Origin: Ifrita kowaldi
Taxonomy: Eukaryota > Chordata > Aves > Passeriformes > Cinclosomatidae
Assembly (NCBI GenBank): GCA_013398055.1
Contig: VZRS01001383.1
Coordinates: 207,382 to 271,381, forward strand
DNA: 64,000 nt
Direction of reading: 5' to 3'
The stretch's first letter is position 1. Every line of letters starts with the position of its first letter. Under the pieces are notes generated by a model. That model saw nothing but the letters and a program-made list of their open reading frames with translations, ran no database searches and had not been told where the DNA came from. Position numbers and translations under genes: made by a program. Positions 42,501 through 50,449 of the stretch are shown here, one piece after another.

Positions 42501-45500
42501 CCCATACCAGCTTGAGCATTCATTCTTTCATTTTCATCATCCATTGTTAACAGACGGAAAACGCAGGATGTTTCTGCTACCACACTTTAGTTCCAGCTAC
42601 AACAGACAGCAAATAAACAGAACCTCAGCACACCTATTTTTCAGGACCTCCCTTCCCATGAATAGCTCCAAGATTTGCTTCCAGAGGCCCAAAACATTTT
42701 TCAACAGCAGCAAATCATAGCATTCTACCTCAAATCAGCACCCTTGTATATTTCAGTATTAAGCCAATCTGTGCACAAAAAGAGTAGAAATACTTGGATC
42801 ATAACATCATTTTTTTTCAATCCATACTAGTAATGCTGGTTTATTTTAATGGAAAATCATTTTGGCTCAGGAAGAGTGGGTTGATTTAAAGCTTAGACAC
42901 ATAAGGCTGCTGTGTCTATACGTGTTCTTCCTATACACAAAATCAAAGAGCCAACTGCCATTAATAATTGCTGTTTATTTTCATCTCACATTGTCCCCAC
43001 TTCTGATTGCATTTTAGATTGTTTTCTTAGTTTGTCTAGTTCATTAAAATCATTCTCTATTATTTTCTGACTAACCAGTCTTGCTTCCCTCAATTTTTCT
43101 TTTTCACAATTCACCATTACCTTACCATCTCTATTTTATTCTAAGAGTTTTACAGATTCTACTCTGTCCCACTTCTCTTATGCTTTCTTCCATTTTGACT
43201 CTTCTCTACTTGAGTTTGCTCTGGCAGTGCTTATTGTTACCCTTAAAATTCTAAGTCTCCAATTATCTATTCAATCACCTCAAAACAAATGAATAGAAGC
43301 ACAACATCCCTCCCTTGCCTCACGGATAGAGCAATTCCTAGCTAGTGTAAGCACGAACATTACCCTTAGCTTGAACTGACATTGAGTTGTTTTTAAGCTG
43401 CTACCAATCCTTGCACAGAACTCGAGTCACATTGCTTCTAAGCAATGGATGAGGAAAACAGAAGGCAAGTTTCCTGACCCAAAATAACAATTTTTTTTTT
43501 TTTTAAAGAGGGGGCAAAAGACAGAAGTCAAACGTGAACACCTCATACTAAATACAAGATACAGTATTTCAGATACATCCCATCATTTTCTACACTCCTC
43601 CTGTCTCATGATCCCAGAGTGACAGAGGAAGAGAAAAACTAACACCTTGCACAGTAAAAGAGATGTTAAGTATGCATGTGTGTAAAGACCAGCTGTGAAC
43701 CAGATGTGAGAGCCAGGCAATTTAGAGTTGAAAACACATAGACATACACGTTTTAACAAGTAAGCGGAACGAGTAGCCAACAAAAGAGAGGAACCTCAAC
43801 AATTTAGTCTTCTGAGGTGCTTGAAATAGCACTAGGTACATTTTATCTTCCCATTTCATGACCCAATTGCTTCTCAGTTTTTACAAGACCTTACAATAAA
43901 TCTGTTATGTCATGTATGTGCTGCCAGGCCATTGGGATGACAGGAAGGATCCTCTATTACAGCATCATCTAGGGGGGACAGGAGGAAAAGCAGCCCACCA
44001 GAGTACTGCTGCTGTTCATGCCAAATAACCTGCCCTGGAAACATGAGATTCCTAGAGTCAGCAGGAGATGCAGTGAGTGGCAGCTCTTGCGAGAGAGGTA
44101 GGAACCAGCAGGAATATACATCAAAACTCAAGAACTCTTGAAGATCCACATTTGACGAGAGGGCTTGCCACAAGCTGCCCAACAGTAGTAGTGAAAGGAC
44201 TCTTCAGTTTTAATGGAAAACTCCTGGGAAATGCTACCAGTGAAGCAGCACTTCAGCTGTCAATCCTGTGCATTTATTATGCTCTCATCACACAGCTGGT
44301 TGGAATTGCCCATCTACTGACTCAGATGAACACAATACCACTTCAGACTGGGTTTAGAATCGCTGGAAACACAAAAAAGGTTTTGTATCTTTATAGAGCT
44401 CTGAATAAGTAAGTGAGTAAAACCACATGTAGTCTCACTGAGAGTTTATTCCTATTAATTTAAGGCAGTTCTTTTAAACCAGCTCTAAGAACATTTCCAC
44501 TTTTCATATGAACTGTGAGGCAGGCAGAATTTCTTCTCCCCATAATTTCAGAAGTTAACGACAGAGGAAAAAACTGTATACTTCAAGCACACAATAAATT
44601 TACCATTTCCAGGTGTATCTCACAAAATTATTCAGGCCGCATATGACAACAGATATGTTCTATTAACTACGTGTATAGTTAAGATCAGTGACTAATGGTT
44701 AAGAAAGCAGCCTCTCTTTTGCCTTCTTTGGTATCTCCTTGTCAAAATACCTCTTTTACAAAGAGAAATTTGTTGGATTATTGTTTGGCTGTTTTGATTA
44801 TAGTCTGATTATTGTTGATAAATAAACTTTTATAAACAGGATTTCATTATGGTGATTATAGATAGGGGGAAAAAACCCAAAACCATAAAAGTTACAAACG
44901 AAAACTAAATGGACCCAGCAGTGCCTTTCCAAACTCTGGAATAGTAACTCCGCTAGATGCAAACTGGTCTGTCCAGCTCGGGAGGTTGGTAGCTCTGCAT
45001 CCGAAACGAAGGGCACCTGCAGACCCAGCTAAGCGACCTTCCTGCTCGTCCTTTCGAGGGGAGCCGCGAATCCCCGTGCTCCGCCCCGGCCCCGGCCCCA
45101 GCCCCCCAGGCCCGGGGCACTGCAGCCACCGAGAAGACTTCGGGCTATTCCAGCGACTCCAGCCAAGCAACTCCGGCCTCCAGCGCGCCATCAGCGGCGC
45201 ACGGGGATCAGTGGGAAACTCCGTCAGCACCACAGGAATTACGTTATTCGCCGCTCCTTTTCTTACGGCTCAAGAAAATTGGATTACAGTCGTGTACGTC
45301 TATCTGTTGACAATGCCTCCTCGGGTGCGGAAGCCCCGTCAGAGGGTTTGGCTGGCGGGCACGGCGCGGATACCGGCGGGAAGCCCGCGTCGCCCGTGCA
45401 GGGCCCGGAGCCTAGGGGGAGCAGCCAGCCGGGTATCGCGACAGCGGCTGCGCGACAGACTGAAGCCGCCGCGGGCTGCTCCTTCCCCAGCAGCAGGCAG

Positions 45501-45660
45501 CGGCAGCGTGAAGGAGAAGGCCGGGAAGGGGCTCGGGGCACCGCGGCGAGGGAGAGGAGCTGCCGGCGGGGCCGGCACTGACCTTGCCAGTGGTGCCGTC
45601 CCCCAGCACCACCAGCTTGAGCTGGCGGTCTGGACTCTCCTCCTCCTCCGAGTCTGACAT
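24383..45660 (-). CDS. RAB28: RAB28, Ras-related small GTPase (5' four coding exons; 3' part outside window)
   Basis: The coding exons are 45583-45660, 38381-38477, 33135-33223 and 24383-24512. Spliced together they give 131 residues that match the N-terminal 60% of RAB28 (human about 220 aa). The N-terminus reads MSDSEEEESPDRQLKLVVLG. Visible GTPase motifs are the P-loop GDGTTGKT, the switch I threonine in KQTIGLDFF, the G3 motif WDVGGQ, and the start of the G4 motif at GNK. Two introns cut these motifs: intron 1 falls right after the P-loop lysine and intron 4 right after GNK. The remaining G4/G5 sequence and the C-terminal prenylation motif were not found and should lie left of the window. 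RAB28 is a divergent Rab, farnesylated at the C-terminus, that associates with cilia, intraflagellar transport and the BBSome. Human mutations cause cone-rod dystrophy. All splice sites are GT-AG and all phases agree, so this looks like the functional gene, not a pseudogene. Confidence 0.96.
26150..27209 (+). mobile_element. CR1 LINE, 5'-truncated, plus sense, degraded
   Basis: The order of recognisable CR1 3'-half segments is intact. These include the stretch around GTGATCCTGGGCTGCATTAG (26380-26400), the 'gagggccaccaagatgatcag' region near 26522, the 'gatggagccaggctcttcac' region near 26666, and the 'gtgaggaaaa' region near 26771. A degenerate end near 27170-27209 runs into TTCCTATGAC, resembling the CR1 terminal ATTCTATGA repeat. 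About 26890-27110 is poorly alignable, either diverged or interrupted. No intact reverse transcriptase frame is present. The element is a fossil. Confidence 0.8.
30320..31610 (-). mobile_element. Older CR1 LINE fragment, minus sense, split by a younger CR1
   Basis: Two pieces (about 30320-30572 and 31011-31610) read as consecutive parts of one minus-sense CR1. The left piece carries the 'actactccaaatgtagc' and 'ctcagtatccaattagctg' type segments. The right piece resumes with the 'cagctgattcccagctg' segment and continues through the 'gtgcaggacttggcatctg' region (31049) into degraded ORF2 sequence near 31395-31570. The interruption is explained by the element at 30573-31010. Both lie in the same sense as RAB28. 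Boundaries are approximate. Confidence 0.7.
30573..31010 (-). mobile_element. Younger CR1 3' fragment inserted in the older CR1
   Basis: On the plus strand it starts with CACAGAATGACTGAGGCTGG, the reverse of a CR1 3' end. It proceeds through the 'gaagggacctctagaagtca', 'ccctggtcaac', 'caccctcacagtagaaaa' and 'ggctgaacagttacagccc' segments to the 'ggcccttcactgcacactctcc' segment. Length is about 440 bp, typical of severe 5' truncation. No clear target duplication is visible, which is usual for CR1. Confidence 0.75.
33135..33223 (-). CDS. RAB28: RAB28 coding exon 3
   Basis: This exon is 89 bp. Its first two bases complete the split glycine codon, followed by 29 codons ending in phase 0. The acceptor is a T-rich tract plus CCAG, and the donor is CAG|GTACAG. 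It encodes NLNVTLQVWDVGGQ and then TIGGKMLDKYIYGAQ, the G3 motif and switch II. The TIGGKML stretch is characteristic of RAB28 rather than other Rabs. Confidence 0.96.
33224..38380 (-). other. RAB28 intron 2
   Basis: 5,157 bp, AT-rich, with canonical splice sites. No gene, recognisable transposon or RNA gene was seen. It has short A/T-rich simple tracts, for example near 35630 and 38010-38030 (TATATA). The stretch 37700-37990 looks more complex than its surroundings, but nothing specific can be claimed. Confidence 0.85.
38381..38477 (-). CDS. RAB28: RAB28 coding exon 2
   Basis: This exon is 97 bp and encodes residues 27-58 plus the first base of the next codon. The acceptor is TTTTAG|ACATCC and the donor is CCAG|GTAAGA. 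The peptide opens TSLATRFAQETFGKQ and contains switch I (KQTIGLDFF). The first threonine completes the P-loop begun in exon 1. In frame with both neighbours. Confidence 0.96.
38478..45582 (-). other. RAB28 intron 1
   Basis: 7,105 bp between exons 1 and 2. The promoter-proximal ~580 bp (45000-45582) is CpG-island sequence with a GGGGCC-type tract. The rest is AT-rich with a purine-rich low-complexity stretch at about 39284-39360 and a T run at about 43492-43504. A 111-codon plus-strand open frame at 44077-44412 has no recognisable family, so I do not call it. No transposon was recognised. Confidence 0.85.
45083..45107 (-). repeat. GGGGCC-type G-rich tract in the 5' end of RAB28 intron 1
   Basis: On the RAB28 sense strand this reads as GGGGGGC, GGGGCT, GGGGCC, GGGGCC and GGGGCGG units, with four or more G-runs separated by short loops. 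It meets the simple pattern for a G-quadruplex in DNA and nascent RNA. It lies about 475 bp into intron 1. Confidence 0.7.
45583..45660 (-). CDS. RAB28: RAB28 coding exon 1
   Basis: This exon is 78 bp and encodes residues 1-26, ending at the P-loop lysine in phase 0. The start codon occupies 45658-45660 with an A at -3. This is the conserved family start, opening with MSDSEEEE. The donor is AAG|GTCAGT. The exon lies inside the CpG island, so its 5' UTR should continue rightwards to a start site near 45.8 kb. Confidence 0.96.
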
Positions 45661-45790
45661 GATCTCTACGGCCCCGGCGAGGAATAAGAGGCTGAGAGCA
45701 GCCGGGAGGAGCCGGGTGCAGGAGCGAGGACGGGACAGGGGGAAGACCGAGCGCCGCGCTCACGAAGCCGGCAGACACGGAGAGACCAGC

Positions 45791-45801
45791 GCCGCCATCT
45801 T
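45791..45801 (-). promoter_or_regulatory. YY1 site, AAGATGGCGGC, probably just downstream of the RAB28 start site
   Basis: The minus strand reads AAGATGGCGGC, the full YY1 consensus, in the same orientation as RAB28 and about 130 bp upstream of its ATG. In many CpG-island genes this oriented motif sits just inside the 5' UTR. That would place the main RAB28 start site within a few tens of bases to its right (about 45.80-45.85 kb). The motif is seen directly; the start-site position is inferred. Confidence 0.7.
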
Positions 45802-45886
45802 CGGCGCGCCCGCCGTCGCTATGGCCCGCGCGGGGCGAAACCAACGGCAGCGCTGAGGGAAGGGGGGGGGAAGAGATAGATTGCGG

Positions 45887-45893
45887 GCGGAAG
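45887..45893 (+). promoter_or_regulatory. Possible ETS-family core site
   Basis: GCGGAAG is a partial match to the CCGGAAGT ETS/GABPA motif, located in the proximal promoter just upstream of the inferred start site. It is short and could be chance. Confidence 0.3.
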
Positions 45894-46021
45894 CTACAGT
45901 GACAAGTCCAGCAGCTGCTTCGGGACACACCCATTCTGCCCCCTCAGGGTCAGGAGATGGTTCAGCCCGGCTCGCGGCCGCACGCCGCGGCGCCTTGGGC
46001 TCCGCAGTGACGCCAGGCGCG

Positions 46022-46034
46022 GTAACCGAGCAAC
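46022..46034 (+). promoter_or_regulatory. RFX X-box, perfect consensus match
   Basis: GTAACCGAGCAAC fits GTNRCC-N(0-3)-RGYAAC at every specified position, with a 1-bp spacer. RFX factors bind this inverted repeat and switch on cilia genes. It is about 360 bp upstream of the RAB28 ATG and about 200 bp upstream of the YY1 site, within the usual promoter range. The fit with RAB28's ciliary role makes a functional site likely. Binding is not shown by sequence alone. Confidence 0.75.
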
Positions 46035-46056
46035 GGGGGCGGGGCGGGGGCGGGGC
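46035..46056 (+). promoter_or_regulatory. Tandem GC boxes (Sp1/KLF), G-quadruplex-prone
   Basis: Runs of four to five G alternate with single C, giving two overlapping GGGGCGGGGC-type Sp1 sites and four G-runs with 1-base loops. It directly abuts the X-box on its left, as one compact promoter module. Confidence 0.75.
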
Positions 46057-46126
46057 TACGGCCCGGCTGCCCCCGCTGGAGGGACCGGGCCGCCTCGTGT
46101 GGGGCTGCCGGGAGCGGCAGCTGAGT

Positions 46127-46140
46127 GTTGCTGTGGCAAC
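46127..46140 (+). promoter_or_regulatory. Second X-box-like site, one consensus mismatch
   Basis: GTTGCTGTGGCAAC closely resembles the palindromic RFX site GTTGCCATGGCAAC. The right half GGCAAC is perfect and the left half has one departure from GTNRCC. It is 92 bp beyond the perfect X-box and overlaps the first of three TGGCAAC-containing repeat units. Confidence 0.6.
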
Positions 46141-46180
46141 TAAATCTGGCAACTAAATAAATAGTTATGGCAACCAAATC
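46134..46180 (+). repeat. Three copies of a TGGCAACTAAAT unit
   Basis: TGGCAACTAAATC occurs at 46134-46146 and TGGCAACTAAAT at 46147-46158. After a 9-bp spacer, TGGCAACCAAATC occurs at 46168-46180. Each unit contains GGCAAC, an RFX half-site. The third copy ends where the CR1 3' end begins. Confidence 0.8.
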
Positions 46181-46620
46181 ATAGAGCCACTGAATTGTTT
46201 GTGTTGAGAGGGACCTTAAAGATCATCTCGTTGCAAATCCCCTGCAAGGGCAAGTTCACCCTCCACTATCCCGGGTTTTTCAAAGCCCCATCCACCCTGG
46301 CCTCGAATACTGCCAAGAATGGGGCAGCCACAGCTTCTCTGGGCAGCCTGTGCCAGTGCCTCACTAGCCTCACAGTGAAGAATTGCTTCTTGATATCTAA
46401 TCTAACCCTGCACTTTTTCAGTTTAAAGCCATTCCCTCTTGTTCTATCTCTACATGCACTTGTATGAACTCCCCTTCTGACTCCCATACCCCCTTCAGGT
46501 TCTGAAAAGCCACAGTAAGGTCATCCTGGAGCCTTCTTTTCTGCAGACTGAACGATCCTGGTTCTAAGGACTCCACCACTTTCTTACACAACCTCAGAAC
46601 TTTTCTATCCATATAGGCAA
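46181..46620 (-). mobile_element. CR1 LINE 3' fragment, minus sense, abutting the RAB28 promoter
   Basis: The plus strand starts ATAGAGCCACTGAATTG, a decayed CR1 3' end. It continues through recognisable segments: 'gagagggaccttaaagatcatc', 'caaagccccatccaccctgg', 'ctctgggcagcctgtgccag', 'cctcacagtgaagaattgct' and 'cagtttaaagccattccctc'. The order matches an avian CR1 3' end read in reverse. The segment 46621-46744 is not clearly CR1 and may be diverged or a small separate insertion. Confidence 0.8.
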
Positions 46621-46744
46621 TCAGTAAGAAAATTTGTCGAGGTAGCCCTAGCTGAATTTTAGACTGTTACTTTATCACGCGCGATGGCCAGGGAGAGCAG
46701 GCTATAGCCTCCTCTTTTGCATCAGCCTTCCCGAGTTTGAAAGC

Positions 46745-48005
46745 TGCCACTGTCCCTTCGGCCTGTCATCTTTCCCACAGACTAAACAACTCCTCTTCAG
46801 TCAGTCTTTCCCTGGGTTGTCTCTTCTAGACTTGTGATTATTCTTGTTGCTTTCCTTTGGCCCCTCTCCACTTTCTTGCAGTACTGTGCCAAAAACTGGA
46901 TGCAGTACTTCTGTTGAGGCCCTGGGAATACTGAGTAGAGTGGAAGTATTACTTCATGTGTCTTACATACGAGACTCCTGTTTATATATCCCAGTATGAT
47001 GTTTGTTTTCTTGTCAGTATGACATTGCTGACTCATACCAATCCTGATTTACTAAAAAATCCTCTGAATCCGCTCCTGTTATTGGCATTTCATACATGTT
47101 GAAGCTTTATTTCTGTTTAACTGTAGTGCTTTCTGCTTTTCCCCATTGAACTGAATCCTGTGTTTCAGGCGACTTCCATCATTTGTCAATATAGTTTTAT
47201 TTATGATTGTACTGGTTTGGCCAAAATCTAGCAATATATCCTCTGAGAGAAAACCAGGTTACAACCACCCTTCCCCCCACCAGGTTCGGGAAAAAGGAAA
47301 TTTTCCTCGAAGGAAAGTGAAAAATCTAAAAACTATTTATTTAACAAACACACCAGAAAAGGATAACAATGCTAAATAATGAAATCTCTCGCTGTAGAGA
47401 GAAACCTGGGAAGATTTCAGAGTCCTTCTGTAGGTGTGGTCTCTCTCCTCCTCGGAGCTGGGTTGGTGAAGGCCCACCCCCTCGGGCCTCGGGGAAAATT
47501 CTCCCAATGTGTTCTGATGTCGTTGAAGCAGTCCAGAAGAGAAGAAGAGAAAAACCAAAGTCCCAGGAAACAAAGTTCAGCTTTCCGTCTCACGCCGGGG
47601 AGAGAAGCGAAAAAGAAACCCAAAAACTGGCCGAAGAAGCAAGCAGGATGCTCCCCCCATGCTACCGCAGCCAGAGCACGCAGAGGAGTGTAATCTCCGT
47701 GTCCTTGAGACACTGCTTTGAAAAGTTTGCTTGGTCCTTTTTTTTCTTCCCTCTCAAGCTCAGTTTAAAGGCACAGAAAAGGCACAAAATTAATTGTTTG
47801 GCATAAAGCCGTGGTAGGGGATATACATGATGGAGTCACCCCAAGACAATGATGTTGTCCTCCAAAATGCATACCAGCCATCCCAGCTTGGTTATATCTG
47901 GAACTCTGAGATCCATACTCTCTATTCAAAAGTCATTAATAATGATATCCAATAGTACGGAGTCTCTGCAAGCCTCTATTTGAAATATTTTTCCAGTATG
48001 AGTGA
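46745..48005 (-). mobile_element. Ancient CR1 LINE fragment, minus sense, split by a solo LTR
   Basis: Two pieces, 46745-47207 and 47854 to about 48005, read continuously once the LTR and one copy of its duplication are removed. Segments resemble older amniote CR1s: 'gactaaacaactcc', 'aaaactggatgcagtacttc', 'tcccagtatgatgtttg', then, after the LTR, 'cctccaaaatgcatacc', 'catcccagcttggttatatc' and 'actctctattcaaaagtc'. The coding region is decayed. The right boundary is approximate. Confidence 0.7.
47208..47848 (-). mobile_element. Solo LTR inside the ancient CR1, with perfect target duplications
   Basis: The 641-bp block begins TGTACTGGTTTGG and ends CCAAGACA. It is flanked by the perfect 5-bp duplication ATGAT (47203-47207 and 47849-47853). 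The minus strand has AATAAA (plus-strand TTTATT at 47336-47341) and ends GGCCAAACCAGTACA, which suggests minus orientation. No viral genes are present. Open frames inside it (47369-47806 plus, 47417-47713 minus) are LTR sequence, not host genes. Intact duplications imply it is younger than the CR1 it interrupts. Confidence 0.88.
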
Positions 48006-48313
48006 CAACAAATCTTTGGGCATCATGTATATGACAATTTGAACAGAGGCAGCTGGAGCTCTTTAAATTATAGATGTATTTTAATGGATTCAATAACAAG
48101 AATTTTTAGAACAACTTTGTATAATGCCTGTATAGAGATCAAACCTGTTTCAGTCTCTTTCAGGTTTACTTTATGAAATGTATGTCTGAAATTTCCAATA
48201 TTACGAGTACACTGTTTTACTCAGTCCTCAGCAAGATTAAGAAGGTTCCTTATAAATCATGTATTCATGTGTTTGCACAGTTGAGGCTAAATGCTTTCCA
48301 AATGACAATCTGG

Positions 48314-48336
48314 NNNNNNNNNNNNNNNNNNNNNNN
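48314..48336. other. Assembly gap (23 N)
   Basis: A run of 23 undetermined bases, the only gap in the window. Sequence on its right begins TGTTGGGGTGTTC. The real missing length is unknown. Confidence 0.99.
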
Positions 48337-50199
48337 TGTTGGGGTGTTCTAGGGTTGGAGATACATCATGAAGTACTTTAAATTCTAATGGTAAACAAGA
48401 CACACACCTTTCTCACTCCATACTTTGAATCAAATTAAATGTGTCATTCATTAACTGTTTTCCACTTCAGATCATCTTTTAGCCTAATTGTACTGCAAGT
48501 TCTCTTAACTTGGCACTTCAGCAGGATCAACATCAGGGCTCAGCTGAACAGCATTTCTTGGAAAGAAGAGCAATAGGGACAAACATGGAATTCTCCTTAA
48601 TGATTTCTGACATACTGAACAGTTGCACAATTGGCATTAGACATTTAAAAGCTTCACTTCTTACTCCAGGGCAGACACCTGATTGATAAACCACTGTTGG
48701 TGGAACTGCTCATATTTCTGAAATTCTGCCTCAGCCACATTAAGAAAAAAATATATTAACTTAAAGCTTTCTGATGCTTTTGAGGAGAAGCAGGTTCTAT
48801 TTAACCCAGCAGATGAGAAGCTGCGTGTGCAAAAGCAGAATGATGAGAGAGCAAGGTGCTCCAAGTGTCCAGACTATGTGTATTTTCATTTGAAATACCA
48901 CAAAGAAATGCATGTGTTCTAATACACATCCCAAAATTTAATTTACTTCTTAAATTATATTAATTTTTCCTTCTCAAATCACCCAAGCTTATTAAAAGTT
49001 AGCATCATCATCTAAATGAACGTGCAATATAGAAATAGCTGTTTCATCTTCATGGGCTTAGATTTGTCTTGAGCCTGTTTATCTGATCTATTTAAATAAG
49101 CACTTAGATACTAAAGCATAATTTTGGAAGTACAATGAATACTTGGTATGGATAACCATGCGTGTTTGCTGTTGTCTACCAAGAAAAATGAATCGAAACT
49201 GCCCCAGGAGATAGTAATGCAAGTGGGCAACTCAGCCCCGCAAAACCTCCTTGCTTACGTCTATGAATGACAAGGATGTACTAAAATCCTTTTTTATTAT
49301 ACAAAAGATCAGCATGCAAGAAAAAAGCTGCCTGGTGGAGTTAATGCTTTAGCAATAATACTACCAAAGAGTGTTGTTTACCATTTAACTTTACTAACAT
49401 AACAGGGCAAACAATCTGACTGCAAATCTTTACACATCTTGCTTGCGTTGTTCAGCAAGCACATTAACAGTGTGGTGTGGTAATTTTACATAGTGATACA
49501 AATTTTTGCTACCAACAATTCCCCTCTGGGAGGCTTTCAAATTGAACTAGTTTTGTCATTGTCTTCTTTACGTAATGTGGATAGCATTTTACAGATGAAA
49601 GGAAGCTAGTCTCGAACTGTTTGATACTTCACAGTTGAAGGAAATATATGAAGTGTATTCAAAAACACTGGAATTAATAAACAGAACACTGTAGTAAAAA
49701 AAAATCATTGATGGCAGTGTACAAATAATTTGAAACTTATGCATTTTTAAAATACTAAGAAAAAAATCCTTGAGCAGTTACTTTGAATGGAGTTTTCACT
49801 GAAAAGTGTCTGTGTCACCCAGTGACACAGAAAATAAATATATATTGTTAAATAAATATGTATTGTTTATTTGATATTCTGTATTTTGATATTTGCTCTT
49901 TTGGGTTTTTTATTATACTTTCTATATACTTTATATTATTTCTTTATGATGAAAATTCACTGCTAATCCACTGGTAATTGAGAATATTATGAATAATAAC
50001 TGAGATGACAACAATTTTAAAATTCCTGTATTTCATTAAGGCTACAAACAAGAAAGTAATTGCATCCTCATTGTCTGTCAAGTTTTGGCCTATTACTTTA
50101 CTTGACCATTTTCTACTGAGTTAAATCAACTTCTTAATATGTGAAACAAATGGTATATATAGTAATATGTATTTAAACCCTGATGGTGTGCACTAGCCA

Positions 50200-50449
50200 A
50201 GCTCTCACTCAGGACCGGACTCAACACCTGAACTCAATTGTTATTCAATTAGAGTTCAGGCCACCTCAACCTAAAGTGCTCATTAACCTCCTACAAACAG
50301 CTGTAGCTGCAGGGCAGGCACAAGCCCTATAAATCTAGCCCTGGGAGGAGCCAAGGTTGGGCTGGTTGTTCTTGGTTGCTGTATGCTGCTGGAGCTCTGC
50401 TCTGAGAAATCATAATCCAAGACTCAGAAGACTGTGAGCTCTGGCACAG
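50200..50449 (+). promoter_or_regulatory. TATA-box promoter-like block, possible first exon of an unknown transcript or old LTR
   Basis: TATAAAT at 50328-50334 is set in a compact stretch of roughly 50% GC within AT-rich DNA. An imperfect hairpin upstream pairs GAACTCAATTG with CAATTAGAGTTC (50230-50257). About 115 bp downstream, CAG|GTATAG at 50447-50455 could serve as a splice donor, giving a candidate exon of about 50358-50449. No protein is encoded. I could not find LTR termini with matching duplications, so the origin is open. Confidence 0.3.

Larger units (their letters stand above)
44990..46110. promoter_or_regulatory. CpG island spanning the RAB28 promoter and exon 1
   Basis: About 1.1 kb of GC-rich, CpG-dense DNA in otherwise AT-rich surroundings, covering RAB28 exon 1, the start of intron 1 and the upstream promoter. 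It contains a YY1 site, GC boxes and two X-box motifs. No TATA box sits at the expected place, which fits a broad housekeeping-type promoter. Several long open frames on both strands here (for example 44986-45657 plus and 45284-45934 minus) are products of GC-rich sequence and not genes. A divergent noncoding transcript is possible but unproven. Confidence 0.9.

Noticed and set aside
44077..44412. 111-codon plus-strand open frame in intron 1
   Set aside because: No recognisable domain, no splice partners and no promoter. Chance frame.
44986..45934. Long open frames on both strands around RAB28 exon 1 (223 and 216 codons)
   Set aside because: GC-rich sequence has few stops. Only the minus-strand frame starting at 45660 has family similarity, and it is RAB28 exon 1 up to the donor at 45582.
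47369..47806. 145-codon open frame upstream of RAB28
   Set aside because: It is contained in the solo LTR 47208-47848.
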